A DNA stretch of 64,000 nt from Hyphococcus luteus (GCF_002943565.1 NZ_PJCH01000017.1:310001-374000), one strand, 5' to 3'. Positions 15,825-25,474 are shown, numbered from the stretch's first letter. Notes: generated from the sequence alone by a model not told the origin. A program made the numbers and translations.

Positions 15825-18440
15825 ATGTCTGATCAAACGCGTTTACGCGTCAATTTCGCTCGTCCAAAATTCAGCGCCCGTTTTATGCGCACCTGTTGCA
15901 CGGCTGCGCTCGCCGCCTGCATCAGCGCGCCGGTTTATGCGCAAAACGCAGACGATGAGGACGAGGCCGACGAAATCGTCGTTTACGGTCAGGCGCTTTC
16001 GATGCAGCGTTCCGTCGACGCCAAGCGCGCGGCGACCAACATCATGGACGCCACCGTGCAGGACGATATCGGACGCCTGCCCGATCTCAACACCGCTTCC
16101 GTCATCCGCCGCATTACCGGCGTTGCGGTCCAGAACGACCAGGCCGAAGCCCGCTTTCCCATTATCCGCGGCCTCAACCCGACCTATAACCGCACGACCA
16201 TCGACGGCGGCATCGTCTCCTCGCCGGAACGCGGCGGGTCAGGCCGCGCCGTGCCGCTTGACGTCATTCCCGCCTCGCTTTTGTCGCGGCTTGAAGTCGT
16301 GAAATCGGCGACGCCGGAACTCAACGCCAACGCCATCGGCGGCGCCATCAACGTCGTCACGCGCAGCGCCTTCGATCAGGAAGATCCGTTCTTTTACGGC
16401 TCGGGCTTTATCGGTTTCCATGAACAATCCGGCGACGGCGGCACGCTGAGCGACGGCGACCGGGTCCAGCCCTGGCGCGCCAATTTCGCGACCGGCACGC
16501 GCTTCGGCCCGGACGATCAATTCGGCGTCGTCATCGGCTTCGACTATTCCGTGCGTAACTTTGAGATTCCGCAGATCGAAGTGGACGACGCCGACTACAC
16601 CGAATTCGACGACGCCGGAAACAATGTCGGGCTCGGCAATGGCAACGGCATCATCGTGCCAACCAACAACCGCCTCTTCTTCTATAACAACACCCGCCAG
16701 CGCATTGGCGGCTCGGGCAAAGTCGAGTGGCGGCCCTCCGAACAGTTCGAACTGGCGCTTTCGGGCCTTTACACCCAGTTCAACGATGACGAGCGCCGTG
16801 ACGAATTCACTTACGAGCTCGGCACGAGCGGCAGCGCGTCGGAGCCTGCGACGATCACCGGCCAGACGCCAACCTCCGGCGTCACCCAGACCGGCTATGG
16901 CATCGTCGGCATCGGCCGCTTCATCCTCGACCGTAAGATCTACAACGCTCAAGCCGACGCGATCTGGCGCCCAAGCGATATCGCCACTTTCGACACGCGC
17001 TTCACCTATTCCGGCGCGAAACTGCACAATCCGGAATCGACGGAAAGCTTCCGCACCGACACGACTTACGGCGCGCGCTATGACACAGTCGATTTCTTCA
17101 ACCGTTTCTCGCCACTCGACCCGGAAGCGTTCTTCGATCCGTCCAACTACGCCCATAGCGGCCGCGGCGGTCTTGACCGTTTCGCTGATGACGAGATTTA
17201 CGAAGCGGCGCTGAACGGCGAATTCGCCTTCGAAAGCTTCACCGTGAAAGCCGGCGGCGTCTATCGCGACCGCACCAAAGAAGAAGGGCTTACCTATGTA
17301 AGCTATTCTGCGGACGCGCCTTACACGCTCGCCCAGGTCCTTGATACAAAGCTCGGCGATGTCGATTATCAGGGCAATTACCACTTCCCGTTCCGCATCG
17401 ACTCTGACGCGGCGAACGCCTATTTCGCTGAGAACGCGTTCAGCGCCGGCGCGCCTTACATCTCGGGCTCGACCGCTTCTGAAGAAGTCATCGCCGGCTA
17501 CATTCAAGGCGATCTGGATTTCGGCGTCGGCTCCATCGTCGGCGGCCTGCGCGTCGAACACACCTCCTGGGACGGCGGCCCGGCGGATGCGGAGCAAGTT
17601 TCCGGCGAGTACACAAACTGGTTGCCAAGCGCCATCGCCCGCTTCGAACTCGCTGATGACGTCGTGTTCCGCATCGCCGCTTCGCGCACCATCGGCCGCC
17701 CGGACATCACCAGCCTGACCCGGGGCCTTTCCATCAATGTGACGGAAAACAGCGTCACGCGCTCCAACCCCGATCTCGAGCCGCGCAAATCCACCAACCT
17801 GGACGTCTCGCTCGAATGGTACATTCCCGACGGCATTTTCGCGGTCGGCGGCTTCTACAAGGACATCAAAGACGAAATCTTCAACCTGACCACCACCGGC
17901 GCCGGCATCGTCATCAACGGCGACACCTTCGACACGGTGAACCAGCCGGAAAACGCGGCGAATGCGGAAATCTGGGGCCTTGAGGCCCAGTATCAGCAGG
18001 TGCTGTCCTTCCTGCCCGCGCCCTGGAACGGCCTCGGCGTCGGCGCCAACGTCACCTGGCTCGACACTGACTTTGTCGTGCCGCTGGGCGACGGGACGAG
18101 CCGCACGACAACACTCTATCAGCAGCCGGACCTCACCTATAACCTGACCGCGTTCTATCAGAACGAATATTTCGAACTTCGCGGGTCTTACAACTTCACC
18201 GGCAAGTTCCTTGACTCGCTCAACGCCGGCGATCCGAACAAGGATGAATACTGGGAAGAACGCGGCCAGCTCGACCTGCAGGCCCGCGTGAATGTCAGCG
18301 AAAATCTTTCGCTGGTCGCCGAAGCGGTCAACGTCACCGATGAAGGCCGTACGGAGCTGACTGGGCCGAACAAGAAATTCCTGCAGGAAGACGCGCGTTT
18401 CGGCCGCACTTTCTGGCTCGGCGTCAACGCCTCCTTCTAG
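15825..18440 (+). CDS. TonB-dependent outer membrane receptor
   Basis: An 871-residue receptor of the Caulobacter/Xanthomonas TonB type. I set the start at 15825 (MSDQTRLR). The extended signal then cleaves after VYA at residue 39. A TonB-box-like DEIVVYG follows at about 49-55. The plug domain has DIGRLPDLNTASVIRRITGV, the RFPIIRGL motif and a GGAINVVTR segment. The barrel ends FWLGVNASF with the terminal phenylalanine needed for outer-membrane insertion. The substrate is unknown; iron complexes or glycans are both plausible. A hairpin separates it from the secreted gene downstream. Confidence 0.9.
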   Translation: MSDQTRLRVNFARPKFSARFMRTCCTAALAACISAPVYAQNADDEDEADEIVVYGQALSMQRSVDAKRAATNIMDATVQDDIGRLPDLNTASVIRRITGVAVQNDQAEARFPIIRGLNPTYNRTTIDGGIVSSPERGGSGRAVPLDVIPASLLSRLEVVKSATPELNANAIGGAINVVTRSAFDQEDPFFYGSGFIGFHEQSGDGGTLSDGDRVQPWRANFATGTRFGPDDQFGVVIGFDYSVRNFEIPQIEVDDADYTEFDDAGNNVGLGNGNGIIVPTNNRLFFYNNTRQRIGGSGKVEWRPSEQFELALSGLYTQFNDDERRDEFTYELGTSGSASEPATITGQTPTSGVTQTGYGIVGIGRFILDRKIYNAQADAIWRPSDIATFDTRFTYSGAKLHNPESTESFRTDTTYGARYDTVDFFNRFSPLDPEAFFDPSNYAHSGRGGLDRFADDEIYEAALNGEFAFESFTVKAGGVYRDRTKEEGLTYVSYSADAPYTLAQVLDTKLGDVDYQGNYHFPFRIDSDAANAYFAENAFSAGAPYISGSTASEEVIAGYIQGDLDFGVGSIVGGLRVEHTSWDGGPADAEQVSGEYTNWLPSAIARFELADDVVFRIAASRTIGRPDITSLTRGLSINVTENSVTRSNPDLEPRKSTNLDVSLEWYIPDGIFAVGGFYKDIKDEIFNLTTTGAGIVINGDTFDTVNQPENAANAEIWGLEAQYQQVLSFLPAPWNGLGVGANVTWLDTDFVVPLGDGTSRTTTLYQQPDLTYNLTAFYQNEYFELRGSYNFTGKFLDSLNAGDPNKDEYWEERGQLDLQARVNVSENLSLVAEAVNVTDEGRTELTGPNKKFLQEDARFGRTFWLGVNASF

Positions 18441-18453
18441 CCAAACCCGAAAC

Positions 18454-18488
18454 GGGCGCTCTAAATATTGTAGAGCGCCCGCTTTTTC
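18454..18488 (+). terminator. Hairpin terminator or attenuator after the TonB receptor
   Basis: A ten-base perfect stem (GGGCGCTCTA / TAGAGCGCCC) around AATATTG is followed by GCTTTTT. It ends 14 bases before the ATG of the next gene on the same strand, so it may attenuate expression into that gene and not fully end the operon. Confidence 0.8.
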
Positions 18489-18501
18489 CCAAGGACCCGT
18501 C

Positions 18502-19404
18502 ATGATCAAGACCGCCGCCGCTTTTCTTTCCGCTCTCGGCCTCTGCGCCGCCTCCCTCGCGCAAGCCGAAGAGCCCGATAATATCGAGGCGAAACGCGAC
18601 GCGCGCCGAGCCGCCTGGGCCGCCATGGGCATCGAGGATTATGTTCCCCCCGAAGTGAAAACGGGAACGGCGGAGGAACTCGGCGCCTGGGACGCCCCGG
18701 ACGCGACGCAAGGCGTCGCCGCCGACGGAAAATATTTCTACGCCGTCGCCAATTACGTCATCGGCAAATACGACCGCAAAACCGGCGCGCTCGTAAAACG
18801 CTGGATCGGCAAGCGCGGCGGCCTGATCGGCCATCTCAACAGCTGTTACGAAGAAGCGGGCCGGCTTTACTGCGCCAATTCAAACCATCCGCACCTGCCC
18901 ATGGCGAGCTCCATCGAGATCTTCGATACGAAGACCATGACCCATGCGGACTCGAAGAGCCTCGGCGTCCTGGACGAGGGCTCCCTCGTCTGGTTCGACC
19001 ATTACAAGGACGGCTGGATCGCCGGCTTTGCGCAATATGACGACGAAACAGGTCTTCCCTATAAAGACCACACCTATGCAACGGTCGTGACCTTCGACAA
19101 AGACTGGCGCAAGACCGGCGGCTACGCCCTGCCCGCCGGCATTTTAGAGAAAATGGCGCCGCAGGCCGCGTCGGGCGGCTCCATCGGACCGGACGGCAAG
19201 CTTTACGTCATGGGCCACGACCTCCCGGAAATGTATGTCCTCGATTTCCCTGAGATGGGGCCAACCCTGGTCCATGCGGCGACCATCGCGGTTCCCGCCG
19301 AAGGTCAGGCCTTTGACTTCGATCCGAAAGAGCCGGATCGCGTCTGGGCGATCAGCCGCCCGCGCGGCAAGGTCGTCTCCTTCCGCCTGCCGGATATGAA
19401 ATAG
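18502..19404 (+). CDS. Secreted propeller-like protein, unknown function
   Basis: A 300-residue protein with a clear signal peptide (MIKTAAAFLSALGL to SLAQA). The mature part has repeated short beta-type units such as GVAADGKYFYAVANYVIGKYD, SIEIFDTKTM and GPDGKLYVMGHD, which suggest a beta-propeller of NHL or quinoprotein-like type. Two cysteines lie 8 residues apart in NSCYEEAGRLYCANSN. It starts right after the TonB receptor hairpin. A periplasmic partner of the receptor is an inference from position only. I do not recognise a named family. Confidence 0.75.
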   Translation: MIKTAAAFLSALGLCAASLAQAEEPDNIEAKRDARRAAWAAMGIEDYVPPEVKTGTAEELGAWDAPDATQGVAADGKYFYAVANYVIGKYDRKTGALVKRWIGKRGGLIGHLNSCYEEAGRLYCANSNHPHLPMASSIEIFDTKTMTHADSKSLGVLDEGSLVWFDHYKDGWIAGFAQYDDETGLPYKDHTYATVVTFDKDWRKTGGYALPAGILEKMAPQAASGGSIGPDGKLYVMGHDLPEMYVLDFPEMGPTLVHAATIAVPAEGQAFDFDPKEPDRVWAISRPRGKVVSFRLPDMK

Positions 19405-19425
19405 CCGGGAAACAGTGCGGGGGTG

Positions 19426-19866
19426 TTAGCCGTATACCTCATCCGCCCGCTTCACGAACGCTTCCGACATGCGCGCGAAGGCCTTGTCGAAGACCGCCTG
19501 CGCCGTCGCCTGTAAAAGAAAGTTCTTGAACTCAAAAGAGATTTCGAAATCGATCACCGAGCCGCCTTCAGGCTTATCCGTGAAGCGCCAGCGGTTTTCG
19601 AGATTACGGAACGGCCCGTCGATGTAAAAAGCTTCAATATGCTTTTCGGCGCGGTTAAGCATCACTTTGCTGCGGAAACGTTCACGAAAGACCTTGTAAG
19701 CGACGACCATGTCGGCGGTGAGCGTTCCCGCCGCGTCGTCGCGCTCGATAATGCGCAAGGCGACGCACCAGGGCAGGAATTCCGGATAGCGCTCCACATC
19801 GGCGACCAGATCGAACATCTGGTCGGCTGTGTACGGAACGTCTGTCTGCGTATGCCGGGCGGTCAC
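19426..19866 (-). CDS. ratA: RatA/COQ10-type START domain protein
   Basis: A 146-residue START/polyketide-cyclase fold protein, starting TARHTQTDVPYTADQMFDLVADVERYPEFLPWC. That is the classic sequence of the COQ10/RatA family, which binds ubiquinone or acts on ribosomes. The C-terminal helix FARMSEAFVKRADEVYG is intact. Its ATG overlaps the stop of the upstream GST gene by four bases, so the two are probably cotranscribed. Only 20 bases separate its end from the convergent secreted gene, with no visible terminator. Confidence 0.9.
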   Translation of the reverse strand: MTARHTQTDVPYTADQMFDLVADVERYPEFLPWCVALRIIERDDAAGTLTADMVVAYKVFRERFRSKVMLNRAEKHIEAFYIDGPFRNLENRWRFTDKPEGGSVIDFEISFEFKNFLLQATAQAVFDKAFARMSEAFVKRADEVYG

Positions 19867-20549
19867 GAGGGGCGCTTCGCCTTTCGCGCATAGCCGTCAT
19901 AAAGGTCGAGCATGCGTTCGGTCCATGCGGCGACAGGCTCGGGCGCCGTGTAAATGTCTTTAGCCGTGGAAAGCCGCGGCCACATGAAGGCGCCCATGAC
20001 GAGATAATCGGAAAGATTGGGCGCGTCGCCGCCGAGATATGAAAAGCGCGACAACGGCGCCGACAACAGCTCGACCGCTTTTTCGAGTTTCTCCTTTTGG
20101 CCTTTGGCCGCGGCGAGATCCTCAAGCGTTTTGCCGAAACGCTCTTCGCGCGACTGCCGGAAATAGGGCTTGTCCTCTTTCTTGGCGAGGGCGTGGATCC
20201 GCGTCACCAGCATGGGCATCACCGCCGGAAAAAACGCCGCAAACAGCCAGGCCTTGTAAAACTCCGCCGCAGCCGCCTCGCCCGGCGTCGCGGTGAGCGG
20301 CTTCTCGGGATAGGTCTTGTCGAGCCAGGCGGCGATGGCCGCGCTGTCCTTCACCATCTCGTCGCCGTCCACCAGCACCGGCACCCGGCCATATTCGGGG
20401 TCGGGATAATCCTGCTTGTTGGAAAACCCCACGGGGACGGTCTCGAAATCGAGCCCTTTATGCAGGAGCGCGAATTTCGCGATCCAGCAAAACGGGCTCG
20501 GCCGGATATCCCGGTCGGCGAGCGCCAGATCGTATAATTTCAAGGACAT
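19863..20549 (-). CDS. Glutathione S-transferase family protein
   Basis: Starts at the ATG at 20549 (MSLKLYDLALADRDIRPSPFCW); an upstream ATG at 20585 adds a proline-rich stretch not typical for the fold. The 228-residue product has the thioredoxin-like N-domain with the cis-Pro region (YGRVPVLVDGDEMVKDSAAIAAWLD) and an all-helical C-domain. The substrate is unknown. It is linked to the RatA-like gene by a four-base overlap. Confidence 0.87.
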   Translation of the reverse strand: MSLKLYDLALADRDIRPSPFCWIAKFALLHKGLDFETVPVGFSNKQDYPDPEYGRVPVLVDGDEMVKDSAAIAAWLDKTYPEKPLTATPGEAAAAEFYKAWLFAAFFPAVMPMLVTRIHALAKKEDKPYFRQSREERFGKTLEDLAAAKGQKEKLEKAVELLSAPLSRFSYLGGDAPNLSDYLVMGAFMWPRLSTAKDIYTAPEPVAAWTERMLDLYDGYARKAKRPS

Positions 20550-20741
20550 AGGCCTGTTTCCGTCCGGTGAAGTCGGCGGTGTCATAGCCCCGCCCCGCCC
20601 CGGCGGGCAAGCGCCCCGGCGGATGGCGGCGCCGATACTTTAGGACACAACCTTTCCTCGAAAAGACTCGACAAGCCACAATTATAGATTGTAATAAGAA
20701 GATGTTGTTTATTTGTTCTTTACTATGCGTGGAGGGGAATA

Positions 20742-20966
20742 ATGTTTTCAACTATTAAAAAAAGCTGTCAGGATATTGCTTTTTTTCATATCGAAAAGCC
20801 TGCGCCGCCGCCGAAAAAGTCGCATCCCCTCGCGATGGCGGCGGCGGGCGTCATCGTCGCCGTGATCTTGATCGGGGCCGGATATTGCGCCGGCTGGCGC
20901 GCCGGCTATTTCGCCGCGCCCTGCTGCATCGGCGGGTACGACTTCGATTTCGATCTGGACCTTTGA
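20742..20966 (+). CDS. Small single-span membrane protein, unknown
   Basis: A 74-residue protein preceded by a strong GGAGGGG ribosome site. After a charged, proline-containing N-terminus there is one hydrophobic glycine-rich span (AAAGVIVAVILIGAGYCAGW), then two adjacent cysteines (APCCIGG) and an acidic FDFDLDL end. It is followed closely by a lipoprotein-like gene on the same strand. I do not recognise the family. Confidence 0.6.
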   Translation: MFSTIKKSCQDIAFFHIEKPAPPPKKSHPLAMAAAGVIVAVILIGAGYCAGWRAGYFAAPCCIGGYDFDFDLDL

Positions 20967-21033
20967 GCGCCGCTTCACCGCGCCATTCATGAGGCCGTGC
21001 GCAAACGGCCGCAAATACGGGGGGTATCCATCC

Positions 21034-21666
21034 ATGCAGAAAATCATCCTTGCGCTCACCGCGTCCGCTCTCGCCGCCGCCTGCACCCACCAAGTCGCCG
21101 TTGACGACATCACGGTGACGAACAGGACAATCGTTCCTTCGGCGGAATTCGATCAGCGGGTTCAGGTCGCCGAAGAAACGTGCGAAGCGCAATATGAAGG
21201 CGACAAACAGAATTATCTCGCCGCCGTCGAAACGCGCATCGCCGCCAAGGGCGAGCCGGACGCCACGAAAGCGCCGCTCGATGCGTTTCGCGCTGAAATC
21301 AACGCCGCCTATAATAATGTCGTGCAGCGCTGCAAGACGCACATGCATTGCCTGGAAGTCCAGCGCTACGACGAAGGCAAGTGCTATATGGCCGCGAGCG
21401 ACCGCAAGGACGCCGAGCGGCGCTTTTCAGATCTCGCCGAAACCCTGCGCCGGATCGAAAACCGGAAGAAAAAGTCCCGCCACGGCAAAAAACGGCCGCC
21501 GGTGACGATCAACAACAATATCGAGCAGGATACGACGCAGACGCAAACACAGTCGAACGAGTCGAAAACCGGCGACAAAAAAGTGGATCAGGACATTCTG
21601 ATGCTCTGCGGCAATGCGCGCGGCCTGCTCGACCGGCGCTGCCGAAAGCCCTGCCGGCAGTGTTAG
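21034..21666 (+). CDS. Predicted lipoprotein, cysteine-containing, unknown
   Basis: The start at 21034 (MQKIILALTASALAAAC) follows a GGGGGG stretch. It gives a short signal with a lipobox (LAAAC, lipidated Cys17). The mature protein has several further cysteines (QRCKTHMHC, YDEGKCYMA, ending RCRKPCRQC) that may form disulfides. A basic stretch (RKKKSRHGKKRPP) and a Q/T/N-rich low-complexity segment (IEQDTTQTQTQSN) precede the C-terminus. Total length is 210 residues. I do not recognise the family. Confidence 0.65.
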   Translation: MQKIILALTASALAAACTHQVAVDDITVTNRTIVPSAEFDQRVQVAEETCEAQYEGDKQNYLAAVETRIAAKGEPDATKAPLDAFRAEINAAYNNVVQRCKTHMHCLEVQRYDEGKCYMAASDRKDAERRFSDLAETLRRIENRKKKSRHGKKRPPVTINNNIEQDTTQTQTQSNESKTGDKKVDQDILMLCGNARGLLDRRCRKPCRQC

Positions 21667-21715
21667 AGCGCGATCGGGAAAAGCAAAACCGGCTTTCCGG
21701 TTCGCTTCCGCTCTA
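21664..21715. terminator. Imperfect stem between convergent genes
   Basis: TAGAGCG (21664-21670) pairs with CGCTCTA (21709-21715), with an inner AACCGG / CCGGTT stem and the loop CTTT. It begins at the stop codon of the lipoprotein gene and ends inside the lipA stop region. It resembles the small palindromes common between convergent alphaproteobacterial genes and may act as a bidirectional terminator. Confidence 0.5.
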
Positions 21716-22663
21716 GCGCGTTTTCGCGGCGCGCGCGGCCTGCAGTTTCGCAAAGTCCTCGCCCGCATGATGCGAAGACCGGGTCAGCGGCGAGGACGAG
21801 ACCATCAAAAAGCCCTTGGCGCGCGCCGTGATTTCATAGGACTTGAATTCGTCCGGGGTCACGAAGCGGTCGATGGGCGCGTGCTTCCTCGTCGGCTGGA
21901 GGTACTGGCCGATGGTGATGAAATCGACGCCGGCCGAACGCATGTCGTCCATCACCTGCATCACTTCTTCGCGGCTTTCGCCGAGCCCGACCATAATGCC
22001 GGACTTCGTAAACATCTGCGGATCGCGCTCCTTCACTTTTTCAAGCAGGCGCATGGAATGATAATAGCGCGCGCCGGGGCGGATCGAGAGATAAAGGCGC
22101 GGCACGGTTTCGAGATTGTGGTTGAAGACGTCAGGCTTAGAATCGATGACGATTTCCGCGGCGCCCGTTTTACGCAAAAAGTCCGGCGTCAGAATTTCAA
22201 TCGTCGTGCCCGGCGCCGCGGCGCGGATCGCACGCACCACCTTGGCGAAATGCTCGGCGCCGCCATCCTCGAGATCGTCGCGGTCGACCGAGGTGATGAC
22301 CACATGATTGAGCCCCATCTCCGCCACCGCCTTGGCGACGTTTTCCGGCTCGTCCACATTAAGCGCCGCCGGCAGGCCGGTCTTGATGTTGCAAAAGGCG
22401 CAGGCCCGCGTGCAGGTGTCGCCCATGATCATCATGGTCGCGTGTTTTTTATCCCAACACTCGCCGATATTCGGACAGGCCGCTTCCTCGCACACGGTGT
22501 GGAGGTTTTTCGAATGAACGATCTTGCGGGTTTCGGCGTAGCCTTTGGAAACCGGCGCCTTGACGCGAATCCATTCGGGCTTGCGCAGGACGGGGCTGTC
22601 CGCGCGCTTCTGCTTTTCAGGGTGGCGCGGCTTGTCGCTTAAACTGTCTATAAGGGTGGCCAT
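21713..22663 (-). CDS. lipA: Lipoyl synthase LipA
   Basis: A 316-residue radical SAM enzyme that inserts two sulfurs into octanoyl-E2 to make lipoate. Both iron-sulfur sites are visible: the auxiliary [12 protein letters not shown] (CX4CX5C) and the radical [11 protein letters not shown] (CX3CX2C). I chose the ATG at 22663 ([10 protein letters not shown]), which matches the usual start of alphaproteobacterial LipA; an in-frame ATG lies nine bases upstream. The C-terminal conserved serine region [14 protein letters not shown] is intact. Confidence 0.95.
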   Translation of the reverse strand: MATLIDSLSDKPRHPEKQKRADSPVLRKPEWIRVKAPVSKGYAETRKIVHSKNLHTVCEEAACPNIGECWDKKHATMMIMGDTCTRACAFCNIKTGLPAALNVDEPENVAKAVAEMGLNHVVITSVDRDDLEDGGAEHFAKVVRAIRAAAPGTTIEILTPDFLRKTGAAEIVIDSKPDVFNHNLETVPRLYLSIRPGARYYHSMRLLEKVKERDPQMFTKSGIMVGLGESREEVMQVMDDMRSAGVDFITIGQYLQPTRKHAPIDRFVTPDEFKSYEITARAKGFLMVSSSPLTRSSHHAGEDFAKLQAARAAKTR

Positions 22664-22750
22664 AACGCCCATGTAGCAGCGGCGCCCCGATATTGTAAGG
22701 GGGCGCCGCTCTCTATCCGTGAACCGCCAAAGGCATGAAAGCTCAAGGGG

Positions 22751-23476
22751 TTAGAACATAAGGCGGTTCACGTCGTCGATCACTTCGTCGAACGGGCGGT
22801 GGATGATCGCGCCGTCCATGGGCTCGCCCAGCGAGACGTTAATGGCTTCCCAGGCTTCGATGGAGGGGATCATCGGCGCCTTTTCGACGCGGGCGAGCCG
22901 GGCGCCTTCGGTGGAGAATTTCACCACTTCGCGCGAGACCGGCAGGCGCAGCCAGCGCCAGACCCGGCGGCGGATTTCGCCGCTCTGATAAAGCGCCCAG
23001 CGCGGGTCGGACCCGTCCTTGGAGATGTCGAAGAACAGCGTTTTTAAATCGCCCGCATCGGCGAGCGCCAGAACGCCGTTCGCATGTTCGAAAAATTGCG
23101 GCGCGCGGCCATTGCTGAGAAAAGACGATTCTCCGAAGCCGCATCTCAAGTCGGCGATCGCCTTGCGTTTGGTCATCACGCAGTCCTGGAACTTCGCGAC
23201 GATATTCGGCCATTCCTGACGGCCGATGACGTAAATGCCGAAAGCGACCATTAAAATGATCGAAAGGCCAAGCTGGAGCACCATCATCGGCCCGCCGGCG
23301 TAATAAGCAAAAGCGAGCGTCAAAGGCAAAAGCAGCGCAAATGTCGCCGCCAGCGGCCGCTTGAACCCGATCAGGTCCTCGCGGGCGTAATCATTGACAT
23401 TGTCCGAATAGTCCGCGGCATGTTTCAGGCGCGCGACAACCGGGGCCGGAATTTCAACACGCGCAGTCGTGAGCAT
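22751..23476 (-). CDS. Hypothetical membrane protein
   Basis: A 241-residue protein with two membrane spans (about 46-62 and 65-85: LLLPLTLAFAYYAG and VLQLGLSIILMVAFGIYVI) and a cytosolic C-terminal domain of about 150 residues. The latter has WAL and RRRVWRWLRLPVSRE segments and no recognisable catalytic motif. It stands alone between lipA and the Lrp gene. I do not recognise the family. Confidence 0.7.
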   Translation of the reverse strand: MLTTARVEIPAPVVARLKHAADYSDNVNDYAREDLIGFKRPLAATFALLLPLTLAFAYYAGGPMMVLQLGLSIILMVAFGIYVIGRQEWPNIVAKFQDCVMTKRKAIADLRCGFGESSFLSNGRAPQFFEHANGVLALADAGDLKTLFFDISKDGSDPRWALYQSGEIRRRVWRWLRLPVSREVVKFSTEGARLARVEKAPMIPSIEAWEAINVSLGEPMDGAIIHRPFDEVIDDVNRLMF

Positions 23477-23656
23477 GGCATCCTCTTTTCCAAAACCGTT
23501 TCGAGGAAAGCCTGGCGCAGAAGATTTGCCGCCGGCTTAAAGGCTTAACGGCAAATTGAATAACTTTCTCGTAAGGTGCGCGCAGCAAGGCTTATGAGGC
23601 TTAACGCCGCCCCATTGTCGCCACAATCTGGCGCCGTTTCGCCTTAATATTTCGCC

Positions 23657-24109
23657 TCATAACGGGACGGCCGTGCGCCTGATGACTTTGCGGATCGCGA
23701 AGTTCGTGATGACCCGGTCGACGCCCGGCAGGCGTGTCAGGATTTGCGTGTGAATGCGTTCGTAATCGGCGCCGTCGCGACAAAGGATGCGCAACAGATA
23801 ATCGGAAAGCCCGGCCATCAGATAACATTCCATGATTTCCCGGCGCCGCGCGGCGGCCTCTTCAAAGGCGGCGAGCGTCGCCTGTTGCTGGTTTTTAAGG
23901 GTCGCCTGCACGAAGACGGAGGTTTCGAGCCCCGCCGCGCGCTCGTCGACCAGCACCACCTCCTGGGTGATGACCCCGGTCCGCCACATCTCCTTCACCC
24001 GCTTGTGGCAGGCCGAGGGCGACAGGCCCACCTTTTCGCCGAGTTCAGTGAACGGCGTCTGGGCGTCTTCCTGGAGAACATTCAGGATGGCCGTGTCAAA
24101 GCGGTCCAT
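23657..24109 (-). CDS. Lrp/AsnC family transcriptional regulator
   Basis: A 150-residue feast/famine regulator. The N-terminal winged helix (DRFDTAILNVLQEDAQTPFTELGEKVGLSPSACHKRVKEM) is followed by the RAM ligand-binding domain. It is divergent from the alanine dehydrogenase gene, and Lrp-type regulators next to ald usually control it in response to alanine. An AT-rich palindrome lies in the shared promoter region. Confidence 0.9.
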   Translation of the reverse strand: MDRFDTAILNVLQEDAQTPFTELGEKVGLSPSACHKRVKEMWRTGVITQEVVLVDERAAGLETSVFVQATLKNQQQATLAAFEEAAARRREIMECYLMAGLSDYLLRILCRDGADYERIHTQILTRLPGVDRVITNFAIRKVIRRTAVPL

Positions 24110-24136
24110 ATTCAGAATCCCGTTTCTTAAATTAGC

Positions 24137-24151
24137 TTATTTTCAAAATAA
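24137..24151. promoter_or_regulatory. AT-rich palindrome between lrp-like gene and ald
   Basis: TTATTTT-C-AAAATAA is a perfect 15-base palindrome in the 134-base divergent region. Lrp-family proteins bind AT-rich palindromic 15-mers, so it is a natural candidate operator for the adjacent regulator. Confidence 0.5.
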
Positions 24152-24243
24152 CATTCTCTATAATTGCTAAAATACCGGAAAATATCAAGAAAATCCTTTG
24201 AAATCCGAATATGATGCGCCCGAACAAGCCGCAGGAGGGTCTC

Positions 24244-25359
24244 ATGCTCGTTGGCGTTCCCAAGGAAATCAAAAATCACGAATACCGCGTCGGCCTCGTG
24301 CCCGGCAGCGTGCGCGAATATGTGCAAAACGGCCATGAAGTGCTGGTGGAAACCGGCGCCGGGGCCGGCATCAAGGCGAGCGACGAGGATTACGTCGCCG
24401 CGGGCGCGAAAATCGCGCCGGACGCCAAAACGGTTTTCGAAAAAGCCGACATGATCGTGAAGGTGAAAGAGCCCCAGCCGACAGAATGGGCGCAACTTCG
24501 CGAAGGACAAATTCTGTACACCTATCTTCACCTGGCGCCCGATCCGGATCAGGCGCGCGGGCTGATGCAGTCGGGCGTCACCGCCGTCGCTTACGAAACC
24601 GTGACGGATGCTTATGGCGGGCTTCCCCTGCTTGCGCCCATGAGCGAAGTCGCTGGCCGGCTTTCGATCCAGGCCGCGGCTTACGCACTGACGGCGCATC
24701 AGGGCGGGCGCGGCCTCTTGATGGGCGGCGTGCCGGGCGTGTTGCCGGCGAAAGTCCTCGTCATCGGCGGCGGCGTCGTCGGCACCCATGCGGCGCGCAT
24801 GGCTGTAGGCCTCGGCGCCGACGTCACCATTCTAGACCGTTCCAACCGCCGCCTCGCCGAACTCGACGAAGCCTTCGAAGGCCGCGCGAAAACCCGCTAC
24901 TCCACCTTTGAAGCGCTGGACGAGGAAACCGACGTCGCGGATGTCGTCGTCGGCGCGGTGCTCATTCCCGGCGCCTCGGCGCCGAAACTCGTCACGCGCG
25001 AGATGCTGAAAGGCATGAAGGAAGGCGCCGTGCTCGTCGACGTCGCCATCGACCAGGGCGGGTGTTTCGAAACCTCCCATGCGACGACCCATGCGGATCC
25101 GACTTATGTGGTGGACGGGGTCATTCATTATTGCGTCGCCAACATGCCGGGCGCGGTGCCCCTCACCTCCTCGCACGCGCTCAACAATGCGACTCTCGCC
25201 TTCGGCCTCGCCCTCGCCAACAAGGGCCTCGCCGCGCTGAAGGAGAACCCGCATCTCCGGGACGGCCTCAACATTCATAAAGGCCATGTCACCTACAAGG
25301 CGGTGGCCGACGCCCTCGGCGTCGATTACGTCCCGGCCGAAGACGCGCTGAAGGCCTGA
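24244..25359 (+). CDS. ald: Alanine dehydrogenase
   Basis: A 371-residue NAD-dependent enzyme interconverting L-alanine with pyruvate and ammonium. I chose the ATG at 24244 ([22 protein letters not shown]) because AGGAGG lies just upstream. The substrate-binding K (VKVKEPQP) and H ([10 protein letters not shown]) segments and the Rossmann motif [17 protein letters not shown] are intact. It is divergent from an Lrp-type regulator and is followed by a strong terminator. Confidence 0.96.
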   Translation: MLVGVPKEIKNHEYRVGLVPGSVREYVQNGHEVLVETGAGAGIKASDEDYVAAGAKIAPDAKTVFEKADMIVKVKEPQPTEWAQLREGQILYTYLHLAPDPDQARGLMQSGVTAVAYETVTDAYGGLPLLAPMSEVAGRLSIQAAAYALTAHQGGRGLLMGGVPGVLPAKVLVIGGGVVGTHAARMAVGLGADVTILDRSNRRLAELDEAFEGRAKTRYSTFEALDEETDVADVVVGAVLIPGASAPKLVTREMLKGMKEGAVLVDVAIDQGGCFETSHATTHADPTYVVDGVIHYCVANMPGAVPLTSSHALNNATLAFGLALANKGLAALKENPHLRDGLNIHKGHVTYKAVADALGVDYVPAEDALKA

Positions 25360-25380
25360 GCGTTCAACAGTTCCTCCCCG

Positions 25381-25420
25381 AAAAGCCCCGTTTGGCGTGC
25401 GCGTCAGGCGGGGCTTTTTC
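25381..25420 (+). terminator. Terminator after ald
   Basis: The stem AAAGCCCCG / CGGGGCTTT has a loop of about 20 bases and is followed by TTTTCTT. It ends the ald transcript. Confidence 0.8.
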
Positions 25421-25474
25421 TTGCGCAAGTCTTGGGCGATCCTCGAAAACAAGGCCAAGCCTCTCGGAAATATT

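Noticed and set aside
16239-18632. 797-codon minus-strand open frame opposite the TonB receptor
   Set aside because: Same antisense artefact; the plus-strand receptor is strongly supported by its motifs.
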